Assembly: GCA_947481635.1 (NCBI GenBank)
Contig: CANKHJ010000009.1
Coordinates: forward strand, 1-51,286
Source of the DNA: Bradyrhizobiaceae bacterium
GTDB taxonomy: Bacteria; Pseudomonadota; Alphaproteobacteria; Rhizobiales; Xanthobacteraceae
Length of the DNA stretch: 51,286 bases
Direction of reading: 5' to 3'
Shown here: one piece after another, positions 42,870-50,624 of the stretch
Position numbering within the stretch: position 1 is the first letter of the stretch
Layout of the letters: every line of letters starts with the position of its first letter
Position numbers and translations under genes: made by a program
Notes under the pieces: model-generated
Told to the model about the DNA's origin: nothing
Seen by the model: only the letters and a program-made list of their open reading frames with translations
Database searches by the model: none

Positions 42870-43233
42870 TGCCGCGCGCGCGAGAAATGATGACGCCGAC
42901 ATCGTCGAAGGCGGCTGCGATCGGCGCATGCGGCTTGTGGATCGTGATGGCGACCTCGGTGATGGCTGGGTATCGCTCCAGGATGGCGTCCGCGACTGAT
43001 CCGGCCGCTGCCTCGATCAATTTGTAGGGCCGCGCCCGAAATGTTTCGCCGACAAAGGACACCAGGCCACCGTAATCGATCGTGTCGCGCAGCTTGTCTG
43101 AACGCGAGGCCGCATCGAGATCGACGGTCAGGGTGAGGTCGAGCTTGAAGGTCTGACCCACCTTGCTCTCGTAAGGCAGCACGCCGTGATAGGCGTGCAG
43201 CGCGAGGCCCTTGACGAAAATCGTGCCGCTCAT
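42862..43233 (-). CDS. folB: dihydroneopterin aldolase
   Basis: A 123-residue protein of the FolB/FolX tunnelling fold. It converts dihydroneopterin to hydroxymethyldihydropterin and glycolaldehyde. Motifs include FVKGLALHAYHGVLPYESKVGQ with the catalytic-site Glu and Tyr, DTIDYGGL (with the conserved Tyr), and VAITIHKPHAPI with the catalytic Lys. The ATG overlaps the folP stop by ATGA and its 3' end overlaps folK by eight bases. Product and substrate flow matches gene order folP-folB-folK. Confidence 0.95.
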   Translation of the reverse strand: MSGTIFVKGLALHAYHGVLPYESKVGQTFKLDLTLTVDLDAASRSDKLRDTIDYGGLVSFVGETFRARPYKLIEAAAGSVADAILERYPAITEVAITIHKPHAPIAAAFDDVGVIISRARGNG

Positions 43234-44087
43234 TGTGCCCGTCCGATCGCCGCCGCGACGCGCAGCGCCTGCACGGTTTCAGCCACGTCATGGACCCGCA
43301 CGATCACGGCGCCATTCTCCACCCCAATCAGATGGCTCGCGATCGAGCCGCCGATGCGTTGATCGGGTTCCGAGGGCACGACCGAATTGATGAAGCGCTT
43401 GCGCGACGCGCCAAGCAGGATCGGCAGGCCGAAGCGTTTGAGCCGTCCGAGTTCCCGGATTGCCGTCATGCTCTGTTCCGGGGTCTTGCCGAAGCCGATG
43501 CCGGGATCGAGCACAATATTCTGTCGGGCGACGCCGGCCGCGTCGGCGATGGAGAGGCTGCGGGTGAAGAAGGCGTCGATGTCGGCCATGATGTCGATCG
43601 CCGGATCGGCGGCATCGCGATTATGCATCACGATCACCGGCACACCATGCGCCGCGACGACCCCGGCCATGTCCGGATCGCGCTGCAGGCCCCAGACGTC
43701 GTTGGCAATGGTCGCACCTTGCCTGAGCGCCCAATCCGCAACCTTGGCCTTCACAGTGTCGATCGAGACCGGCACGCCGATCGCCGCGATCCTGGCGAGG
43801 ACCGGCTCGAGCCGGCGCTGCTCGTCGTCCTGGTCGACCGGACGCTGGCCGCCATAGGGGCGGCTCGACTCCGCGCCGATATCGATGATGTCGGCGCCGC
43901 CTTCGATCATCCGCCATGCCTGGGCCATGGCCTGGTCCCGGTCGAGAAATTTGCCGCCGTCGGAAAAGCTGTCGGGGGTGATATTGAGCACGCCCATCAC
44001 CAATGGACGCCGCATCGCCAGCAGCCGGGACAGCGGTGTATCCCTTGCGGGTTCCGCGTGTGCGATGGGCTGGCGGGCGGCGATCAT
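43230..44087 (-). CDS. folP: dihydropteroate synthase
   Basis: A 285-residue TIM-barrel enzyme joining hydroxymethyldihydropterin pyrophosphate to p-aminobenzoate. The loop GVLNITPDSFSDGG is at about 32-45. The second loop reads DIGAESSRP, a variant of the usual GGESTRP with Ser for Thr. LDPGIGFGKTPEQS and LLGASRKRFI complete the active site. The ATG at 44087 (MIAARQPIAH) is picked because residues further upstream are unlike the family; the ribosome site is weak. It heads the gene train and its stop overlaps the folB start. Confidence 0.94.
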   Translation of the reverse strand: MIAARQPIAHAEPARDTPLSRLLAMRRPLVMGVLNITPDSFSDGGKFLDRDQAMAQAWRMIEGGADIIDIGAESSRPYGGQRPVDQDDEQRRLEPVLARIAAIGVPVSIDTVKAKVADWALRQGATIANDVWGLQRDPDMAGVVAAHGVPVIVMHNRDAADPAIDIMADIDAFFTRSLSIADAAGVARQNIVLDPGIGFGKTPEQSMTAIRELGRLKRFGLPILLGASRKRFINSVVPSEPDQRIGGSIASHLIGVENGAVIVRVHDVAETVQALRVAAAIGRAQ

Positions 44088-44168
44088 ACGGTCGCTTTGC
44101 GCGTTCCAATATGACGAGTCAAGAAGTGGGCCGGGTGGGAGAAGGACTCGTGCCCGCTCATCCTTCGA

Positions 44169-44213
44169 GGCTCGCAAGAGCTCGCACCGTGGATGGTGGT
44201 CGTAGAGGGGACG
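44169..44213 (+). repeat. degenerate dispersed repeat, copy a
   Basis: GGCTCGCAAGAGCTCGCACC followed by GTGGATGGTGGTCGTAGAGG, in the 130-base gap between folP and the DUF4332 gene. It aligns in the same orientation with 46841-46880 (GGTTCGCAAGGGCTCGTAAG, then ATGACGGCCGTAGGGGGAGG). Shared letters run through most of the length, with transitions at the differing places. It looks like a decayed copy of a family repeat and not a gene. Confidence 0.45.
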
Positions 44214-44217
44214 GCCC

Positions 44218-44628
44218 CTAATAAGTGATCTTCGGTTCGAGCTTCTTCGCCGCATCGATCCAGCGGCCGATCGCGTTCTCGGATGGCAGCACGCGGACCA
44301 GCTTGCGCTTGCGATTTGCCTCGGCCATCGCCTCGGCCAGGCGGGCGGGGTTGCGATACTTGAGTTCTCTCACGGTATCGACGCCGACCGCGCACAGCAG
44401 CACCGAATATTCCTTGCCCATGCCCTTGATGCGCATGCGGTCGGCGCAATTCGCGAAGGAGAGCAGCTTTTTGGCGTCGATACCGGTCTGCTCGGACAGG
44501 TTCTTGCGGCCTTTGGAGTTTTTTGCAGCTTCGAGCAACTTGGTCGACGTTCTGATGCCGACCGCCTTCAGCGACTTCGCCACATCCGCGCTGATACCGT
44601 CAATCGCGGTGATGGGATAATACGGCAT
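44218..44628 (-). CDS. DUF4332 domain-containing protein
   Basis: A 136-residue soluble, basic protein. It starts MPYYPITAIDGISADVAKSLKAVGI, a helix-hairpin-helix-like turn, and contains a second such segment, CADRMRIKGMGKEYSVLLCAVGVDTVRELKYRNP. This pair of helical hairpin units is the DUF4332 pattern and resembles DNA-binding or protein-binding HhH domains. The function is not established. GGAAAGAC precedes the ATG. It is on the same strand as the folP train, 130 bases upstream of folP, and is divergent from the HerA-like ATPase gene with a 400-base gap. Confidence 0.83.
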   Translation of the reverse strand: MPYYPITAIDGISADVAKSLKAVGIRTSTKLLEAAKNSKGRKNLSEQTGIDAKKLLSFANCADRMRIKGMGKEYSVLLCAVGVDTVRELKYRNPARLAEAMAEANRKRKLVRVLPSENAIGRWIDAAKKLEPKITY

Positions 44629-45031
44629 CGTCTTTCCGCTCTGCGAAACGCTAAACGAGTATCAGGGGTTTGGTGGCGCCGAGGGCGGGTTCGGAAACTG
44701 AATGCTGATCGTCGACGACGTCGACGTTGCGTTCTGTCATGTGTTGCATGCGCCCCTCACAGCCCCCGCGCTTCGGCGAGTTGAGAAACATCATGACCGC
44801 CGACATCGAGGATGACAAGCTACGAAACGTCACACGACGCATGAGATTTCTGACAATGTCGCGGCGTGTCGCCGGTGCAACATCAGCCTTTCGTTGATCC
44901 CGTCAACGTTGAGGTGACGCTTTCTTGAAATTTATCACGCTGCCGTGCGAGGTGATGCGTCCGTCAGTCTGTTGACCTGCCGTCACGCGAGGCGAATATT
45001 GCACGCAGGTGCTCAGATCCAGGTTTGCAAC
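44629..45031. other. 403-base divergent intergenic region
   Basis: This region separates the DUF4332 gene (minus) from the HerA-like gene (plus) and should hold both promoters. It has a near-palindrome around 44708-44724 (GTCGACGACGTCGAC). A 63-codon ORF on the minus strand (44651-44842) has no family resemblance and no clear ribosome site, so I do not call it a gene. Nothing else is recognised, including RNA genes. Confidence 0.5.
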
Positions 45032-46672
45032 ATGGCCACTCCGCGGAAGACGACGACGAAAAGCGCTACGACGACCGGCAAAGTCGCCAAGCCCGCGCCG
45101 GTGATCGATGACACCGACGCAGCCGGCACGATCTTCGTCGGCAAGGGAACCAAGCCGGAGCGGTTGACGCTTGCGCTTGCGAACCGGCACGGCCTCGTCA
45201 CCGGTGCAACCGGCACCGGTAAGACCGTGACGTTGCAAGTCTTGGCCGAAGGCTTCTCGCGTGCCGGCGTTCCGGTCTTTGCCTCCGATATCAAGGGCGA
45301 TCTCTCCGGGATCTCGGTGCTTGGCGAAGCCAAGGAAGCCCTTGTGGCCCGGGCTCAATCGCTAGGCCTCAACTATCAGCCGGACGAGTTTCCGGCGGTG
45401 TTCTGGGACCTGTTCGGCGAACAGGGCCACCCTGTGCGGGCGACTGCCTCGGAGATGGGACCGCTGCTGCTCGCGCGTCTGCTTGATCTCAACGATGTGC
45501 AGGAGGGTGTGCTCAACATCGCGTTCCGCGCTGCCGACGAACAGGGGTTGCTGCTGCTCGACCTGAAGGATCTGCGAGCGATCCTGAACTACGTCGCCGA
45601 GCATGCCGCCGAACTGACCACCAAATATGGCAACGTCGCGAAGCAGACCATCGGAACGATCCAGCGCCAGTTGCTCGTCCTGGAGAACCAGGGTGGCTCC
45701 AAGTTTTTCGGCGAGCCGGCACTGGCGCTGAAAGATTTCATGCGCGTCGACCGGGACGGCCGCGGCATCATCAATATCCTGGCTGCGGACAAGCTGATGG
45801 AAAATCCACGGCTCTACGCCACGTTTCTGCTATGGCTGCTCTCGGAGCTGTTCGAGGAATTGCCGGAAGTCGGCGACGTCGACAAGCCGAAGCTGGTGTT
45901 CTTCTTCGATGAGGCGCATCTGCTCTTCACCGATGCTCCGAAGGCGTTGCTCGACAAGATCGAGCAGGTCGTACGCTTGATCCGCTCCAAGGGGGTCGGC
46001 GTGTATTTCGTCACCCAGAATCCACTCGACGTTCCGGACAAGGTGCTGGCGCAACTCGGCAACCGGGTGCAGCACGCGTTGCGTGCATTCACGCCACGCG
46101 ACCAGAAGGCGGTGAAGGCCGCGGCCGAGACGTTCCGGCCGAACCCGAAGCTTGATACCGCGAGCGTCATCACCCAACTCGGCAAGGGTGAGGCGCTGGT
46201 GTCGTTCCTCGAGGGCAACGGCACGCCCAGCATGGTCGAGCGCTGCATGGTAGCGCCGCCAATGGCGCGGATCGGGCCGGTGCAGCCGGCCGAGCGGTCG
46301 GCGATCCAGGCCAAGAGTCCGTTCAAGGGAAAATACGACACCCCGATCGATCAGGAATCCGCCTATGAGGTGCTCGGCAAGCGTGTCGAGAAGAGCGGGA
46401 CAACAGATGCGCCGGCGCCAGACGTGGCAGAGACCGGCGGCATCTTCGGTCAGATCGGCAATGTGCTCGGCGGGATCTTCGGTACCGGTCGCCCGCGTGG
46501 AACCAAGCTCTCGACCGGCCAGGTGATCGCGCGCGAGGTGACCCGCTCGATCACGGGCCGGATCGCCGGACAGATTGCTGCCGATCTCGGCAAATCGATC
46601 GGCGGCAAAATGGGCAGTTCCGTCGGCCGCGCGATCATCCGCGGGACGCTGGGTGGGATTCTTCGGCGTTAG
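45032..46672 (+). CDS. HerA-like ATPase, DUF853/YjgR family
   Basis: A 546-residue P-loop ATPase. After a basic Thr/Lys-rich tail (1-24) come Walker A GATGTGKT (58-65), the segment [10 protein letters not shown], Walker [13 protein letters not shown] (288-299) and a sensor-like [13 protein letters not shown] Gly-rich C-terminal tail ([15 protein letters not shown], then [23 protein letters not shown]-like repeats) ends the chain. The layout is that of DUF853 proteins, related to HerA/FtsK DNA translocases; their role is not firmly known. The ATG at 45032 lies 87 bases after the first possible start of the frame and begins at the typical tail. It is monocistronic by spacing. Confidence 0.9.
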   Translation: MATPRKTTTKSATTTGKVAKPAPVIDDTDAAGTIFVGKGTKPERLTLALANRHGLVTGATGTGKTVTLQVLAEGFSRAGVPVFASDIKGDLSGISVLGEAKEALVARAQSLGLNYQPDEFPAVFWDLFGEQGHPVRATASEMGPLLLARLLDLNDVQEGVLNIAFRAADEQGLLLLDLKDLRAILNYVAEHAAELTTKYGNVAKQTIGTIQRQLLVLENQGGSKFFGEPALALKDFMRVDRDGRGIINILAADKLMENPRLYATFLLWLLSELFEELPEVGDVDKPKLVFFFDEAHLLFTDAPKALLDKIEQVVRLIRSKGVGVYFVTQNPLDVPDKVLAQLGNRVQHALRAFTPRDQKAVKAAAETFRPNPKLDTASVITQLGKGEALVSFLEGNGTPSMVERCMVAPPMARIGPVQPAERSAIQAKSPFKGKYDTPIDQESAYEVLGKRVEKSGTTDAPAPDVAETGGIFGQIGNVLGGIFGTGRPRGTKLSTGQVIAREVTRSITGRIAGQIAADLGKSIGGKMGSSVGRAIIRGTLGGILRR

Positions 46673-46723
46673 GTCCGGCGCCGGGGCGCTCGGCGCGGAT
46701 TTCGTTGGCCAACCAACAAACGG

Positions 46724-46810
46724 TCGTCATGCCCGCGCTTGTCGCGGGCATCCAAGTCCTTTCTGCCGTCAGCAAGACGTGGATGGCCGGAACAAGTCCG
46801 GCCATGACGG
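46724..46810. repeat. large intergenic palindrome, REP-like copy 5
   Basis: Inverted repeat between two same-direction genes. The left arm begins TCGTCATGCCCGCGCTTGTC and the right arm ends GGAACAAGTCCGGCCATGACG. Inner pieces TCTTTCTGCC and CAGCAAGACG are only partly complementary, so the arms are more diverged than in copy 2 (4641), which it resembles by sharing CAAGACGTGGATG and GGCCATGACGG. It may end the HerA-like transcript. Confidence 0.72.
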
Positions 46811-46840
46811 CTGAGAGAGTTGTGCCTACTCGTCCGTCGT

Positions 46841-46880
46841 GGTTCGCAAGGGCTCGTAAGATGACGGCCGTAGGGGGAGG
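46841..46880 (+). repeat. degenerate dispersed repeat, copy b
   Basis: GGTTCGCAAGGGCTCGTAAG then ATGACGGCCGTAGGGGGAGG, similar to 44169-44213 in the same orientation. It lies between the palindrome copy 5 and the M20 peptidase gene. No coding potential is evident. Confidence 0.42.
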
Positions 46881-46966
46881 CTAAATTCTGGCCTTCCTTC
46901 CGCCTGCTGGTCCGACGATACTGCGGCGGACACCCCCCAGCCATTTTGCCAATCAGGTCCCAGGCC

Positions 46967-48376
46967 ATGACTGCACAACAGACTCCCGTTCAAGCTTTGC
47001 CGGCGGTTCTCGAACGGATCGACGCCGAGCTCGATAACAGCCTCGCACGGCTGTTTGACTTCCTGCGCATCCAGTCGATTTCGACCGATCCGGCCTTCGC
47101 GCCGCAATGCCGGAGCGCGGCGGAACACATTGCGAAGGACCTGGCCTCGCTGGGCTTCGACGTCAGCGTGCGGCCGACCGGTGGCCATCCGATCGTCGTC
47201 GCCAAGGTGGCGAATGGCGGCGCGGGACCGAATGTCCTGTTCTACGGACACTACGACGTGCAGCCGGTCGATCCGCTCGACTTGTGGGAGACGCCGCCAT
47301 TCGAGCCGCGCATCGCGACCACGCCGGATGGCCGCAAGATTATCGTCGCGCGCGGCGCCTGCGACGACAAAGGCCAGGTGATGACCTTCGTCGAGGCGCT
47401 ACGCGCCTATAAGACGGTGATGGGCGCGCTGCCGCTGTCGTCGATCACCATGATGATCGAAGGCGAGGAGGAGTGCGGCTCGCATCACCTGTTCGGCTTC
47501 GTCAAGGACAATGCCGCCGAGCTGAAGCAGGATTTCGCGCTGGTTTGCGATACCTCGATGTGGGACCCGACCACGCCGATGGTGACCACCTCGATCCGCG
47601 GGCTGGTCTATGAGCAGGTCAATCTCACCTGCGCCGACCGTGACCTGCATTCCGGCCTGTTCGGTGGCGCCGCGCAGAATCCGATCCGCGTCCTGACCCG
47701 CATTCTGTCGTCGATGTATGACGATACCGGCCGCATCACCATTCCGGGCTTCTATGACGGCGTGTCCGACCTGCCGCCTGACATCAAGAAGGAACTCGCC
47801 AGCCTCGACCTGACCGCCGAGGATTTCCTCGGCGCGGTCGGCCTCAAGGCGCCCGCCGGCGAGAAGGACCGGCTGCTGATCGAGCAGATCGCGACCCGGC
47901 CGACGGCTGAGATCAACGGCATCATCGGCGGCTATACCGGCGAGGGCGCCAAGACCGTGATCCCCGGTAAGGCGATGGCTAAGGTGTCGTTCCGCCTGGT
48001 CGGCGATCAGGATCCGGAGAAAATCCGTACGGCATTCCGCGCCTTCGTGCGCGAAAAGCTGCCGGTCGATTGCAGCGTGGAGTTCGGGAATTTCGGTGGC
48101 GCGGCGGCGGTGCAGCTTCCGTTCGACAGCCCGGCGCTCGGCAAGACCCGCGACGCGCTCGCCGCCGAATGGGGCAAGAAGGCGATCACGGTGGGTGAGG
48201 GCGGTTCGATCCCGATCGTCGGCGACTTCAAGCGCGTGCTCGGGATGGACACGATCATGGTCGGCTTCGCGCTCGATGACGACCGCGTCCATTCGCCGAA
48301 CGAGAAATACGACCTGACCTCATTCCATAAGGGCGCCCGGAGCTGGGCGCGGATATTGGCGGCGTTGTCGGTGTGA
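46967..48376 (+). CDS. M20 family metallopeptidase (dipeptidase-like)
   Basis: A 469-residue cytoplasmic zinc hydrolase of the M20/M25/M40 family. Metal ligands and catalytic residues are visible: His95 and Asp97 in LFYGHYDVQP, Asp133 in GACDDKGQ, Glu167/Glu168 in MIEGEEECGS, an Asp ligand in VCDTSMW and a His near the C-terminus in RVHSPNEKYDL. The dimerisation (lid) domain occupies about 205-370. Relatives cleave dipeptides or N-acyl amino acids. The ATG at 46967 is the first that precedes family-like sequence; its ribosome site is weak. It is convergent with the Bug gene downstream. Confidence 0.92.
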   Translation: MTAQQTPVQALPAVLERIDAELDNSLARLFDFLRIQSISTDPAFAPQCRSAAEHIAKDLASLGFDVSVRPTGGHPIVVAKVANGGAGPNVLFYGHYDVQPVDPLDLWETPPFEPRIATTPDGRKIIVARGACDDKGQVMTFVEALRAYKTVMGALPLSSITMMIEGEEECGSHHLFGFVKDNAAELKQDFALVCDTSMWDPTTPMVTTSIRGLVYEQVNLTCADRDLHSGLFGGAAQNPIRVLTRILSSMYDDTGRITIPGFYDGVSDLPPDIKKELASLDLTAEDFLGAVGLKAPAGEKDRLLIEQIATRPTAEINGIIGGYTGEGAKTVIPGKAMAKVSFRLVGDQDPEKIRTAFRAFVREKLPVDCSVEFGNFGGAAAVQLPFDSPALGKTRDALAAEWGKKAITVGEGGSIPIVGDFKRVLGMDTIMVGFALDDDRVHSPNEKYDLTSFHKGARSWARILAALSV

Positions 48377-48424
48377 TCGTGCAGCAAGGGCCCGGCGCGG
48401 CATGAACCTGCGCCGGCCGCGCTT

Positions 48425-49393
48425 TCAGTCGATCTTGAAGTTTCCGGACTTCACCAGCGGTCCCCATTTCGCCGTTTCGCTCTGGATCAGTTTGCCGAAT
48501 AATTCCGGCGAGGTGGTCAGATCGCTCCAGCCCTGTTTTTTCGAGCCGTCTCGGAATGCCGGCGCCGCCAGCGCGGCTTGAGCCGCGACGTTCAGCTTGG
48601 CGAAGACATCCGCGGGCACGCCTGCCGGCAACAGCAATCCACCCCAGCTCTCGGTTTCCAGCGCCGGAAATCGCGCTTCGGCCATCGTGACGACATCCGG
48701 CAGCAAGGACGAACGGTCGGGCGAGGTCACCGCCAGCGCGACGAGCTTTCCGGTCATGATGTTCGGGGCAAGCACCGCGACATCGCCGAACAGCGCTTCG
48801 ATCTGTCCGCCGAGCAGGTCGGTCAGCGCGCCGCTGGTCCCGCGATAGGGCACGTGCACCAGCCCGGTCCCGGCCTCCTTGTTCATCAGTTCGATCGAGA
48901 GATGCGGCAACGTGCCGACGCCGGCTGATCCGACATTGACCTTGCTGGGATTGGCCTTCGCATAGGCGACAAACTCGGCGACCGTCTTGACGCCGAGCTT
49001 GGGATGCACCGCGAGCACCTGCGCCGAGCGGTAGACCTGCGCCAGAGGAGCCAGATCCTTGGCGACGTCATAGCGCAGCGGCTTGACGCTCGGGCTGACC
49101 ACCAGCGGGCCGGCTGCGCCGAGCAACATCGTGTAGCCATCCGGCGCGGACGTCGCGACCACTTCCGCACCGGCCACACCGCCTCCGCCACCGCGATTTT
49201 CCACCACGACCGACTGCCCAAGCGGCGCGCGCAGCGACTCGGCGATCAGGCGTGCCGCGACATCGTTGGGACCACCGGCGGCAAACGGCACGATGACGCG
49301 CAGGGGACGGTTCGGAAAATCCTGGGCGGAGGCGCCGGCGATCATGGCGGCTGCAGCCGACAGGACCGCGAAGCTGGTGGCGACGAGTCTCAT
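48425..49393 (-). CDS. Bug/TctC family substrate-binding protein (second copy)
   Basis: A 322-residue periplasmic binding protein with a 23-residue signal peptide (ending AGASA) and the Bug signature FPNRPLRVIVPFAAGGPNDVAARL at the mature N-terminus, then VENRGGGGGVAGAE. It is a distant paralogue of the protein at 14663 and is also an orphan, as no TctA/TctB permease is nearby. It is divergent from an enolase-superfamily gene at 49548, 154 bases away, and the pair may serve a sugar acid or similar carboxylate. That pairing is inference. Confidence 0.92.
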   Translation of the reverse strand: MRLVATSFAVLSAAAAMIAGASAQDFPNRPLRVIVPFAAGGPNDVAARLIAESLRAPLGQSVVVENRGGGGGVAGAEVVATSAPDGYTMLLGAAGPLVVSPSVKPLRYDVAKDLAPLAQVYRSAQVLAVHPKLGVKTVAEFVAYAKANPSKVNVGSAGVGTLPHLSIELMNKEAGTGLVHVPYRGTSGALTDLLGGQIEALFGDVAVLAPNIMTGKLVALAVTSPDRSSLLPDVVTMAEARFPALETESWGGLLLPAGVPADVFAKLNVAAQAALAAPAFRDGSKKQGWSDLTTSPELFGKLIQSETAKWGPLVKSGNFKID

Positions 49394-49547
49394 GTCCGAA
49401 TCCTCCCCGGGGGATGATGCTGCGTTGCGTCCGCGCCCATGTGTCTAAGGGGCAGCTTATTGAACTTTCACGTTTGCCGTTCAAGCCTCATTCTGTACAT
49501 TCTCATCGTCAGCGCCCGGATGGGGCGGCTCTCGTGAAAGTGCCGGC

Positions 49548-50612
49548 ATGAAAATCGTCGCGACTGAGCTGAAACCGTGTGTGCAACGGCAGGCCGACCC
49601 TGATTGGAAATTTGCACGCGGTACAGTGCCCGCTTTGCACGGGTGGACGCTGGCTCTGACCGATGAAGCGGGGACCGTCGGGCTTGGCTATGTGCACGCC
49701 ATTCCGACGATCACCACCCACGGCGAGGGCGCGAAAGCTGCGGCCGATTATCTCACCCCCCGTCTGATCGGCTGCGATCCGGCGGCGGTCAACGAGATCA
49801 TGGATGACGTCGACGCCGCGCTCGCCGGCAACACCAGCGTCAAGGCTGCGATCGACATGGCGCTGCATGACCTGCTGGCGCGCCGGCTCGGCGTCCCGCT
49901 GCATGTGCTGTTCGGCGGCAAGCGTCGCGACACGATTCCGCAAGGCCGTATCGTGCCGATCAAGTCGCCGGCCGACATGGCCGCGATCGCGCGAGGGCTG
50001 GTCGGCGGAGGCTATAAGATGGTGAAGGTCAAGCTCTCGGGCGAAATCGAACTCGATATCGAACGCGTGGCGGCGGTGCGCCAGGCGATCGAGGCGAAGA
50101 CCATCCTGACGGTCGATCCCAATCAGACCTATTCGGCGAAGTCCTTCATCCGTTCCTTTTCCCGATTCGAAAAGCACGACGTTGCGCTGGTCGAACAACC
50201 GGTGCCCGCGGCTGACTGGAAGGGCTTGGCGCTGCTGACGCGGACACTGCCGGTCAGTGTCGAGGCCGACGAAAGCGCGGGCTCGCTCGCCGATGTCGCG
50301 CGGCTGGTCAACGATGGTGTTGCCGATGTGATCAACATCAAGGTGACCAAGCTCGGCGGGCTGCGCAACACGCTCGCGGCCGTGAAGATCTGCGAGGCGG
50401 GCGGCGTGGTCTGCCGGATGGGCGCGGCGTTCGGACCGGCCTTGCTGCAGGCCTGTTCGGCGCATGTGGCGGTGACGTTCCGGAAGCTGGAACTGCCGTG
50501 CGAATTATCCGAACATCTTCATCTGCATGATGATCCCTTCACGCCGGCCGCCGTCGACAACGGCGTGATGCGCGTGCCGCAGGGGAATGGATGCGGCGTG
50601 ACGCTGGCGTAA
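49548..50612 (+). CDS. mandelate racemase/muconate lactonizing enzyme family protein
   Basis: A 354-residue enolase-superfamily enzyme. The N-terminal capping domain (1-125) is followed by a barrel with the KxK motif Lys160/Lys162 in MVKVKLSG, metal ligands Asp190 in TVDPNQ, Glu216 in LVEQP and Asp241 in EADES, and a Lys in IKVTKLGG (about 265-268). The two-lysine arrangement resembles the muconate lactonizing/dipeptide epimerase subgroup more than the mandelate racemase subgroup. The reaction is abstraction of a proton next to a carboxylate; the substrate is unknown. It is divergent from the orphan Bug gene and convergent with the membrane-protein gene at the right edge. Confidence 0.9.
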   Translation: MKIVATELKPCVQRQADPDWKFARGTVPALHGWTLALTDEAGTVGLGYVHAIPTITTHGEGAKAAADYLTPRLIGCDPAAVNEIMDDVDAALAGNTSVKAAIDMALHDLLARRLGVPLHVLFGGKRRDTIPQGRIVPIKSPADMAAIARGLVGGGYKMVKVKLSGEIELDIERVAAVRQAIEAKTILTVDPNQTYSAKSFIRSFSRFEKHDVALVEQPVPAADWKGLALLTRTLPVSVEADESAGSLADVARLVNDGVADVINIKVTKLGGLRNTLAAVKICEAGGVVCRMGAAFGPALLQACSAHVAVTFRKLELPCELSEHLHLHDDPFTPAAVDNGVMRVPQGNGCGVTLA

Positions 50613-50624
50613 ACGTCCGCTGAT

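Noticed and set aside
44651-44842. A 63-codon gene in the gap before the HerA-like ATPase
   Set aside because: No ribosome site, no motif and no neighbour logic; chance frame.
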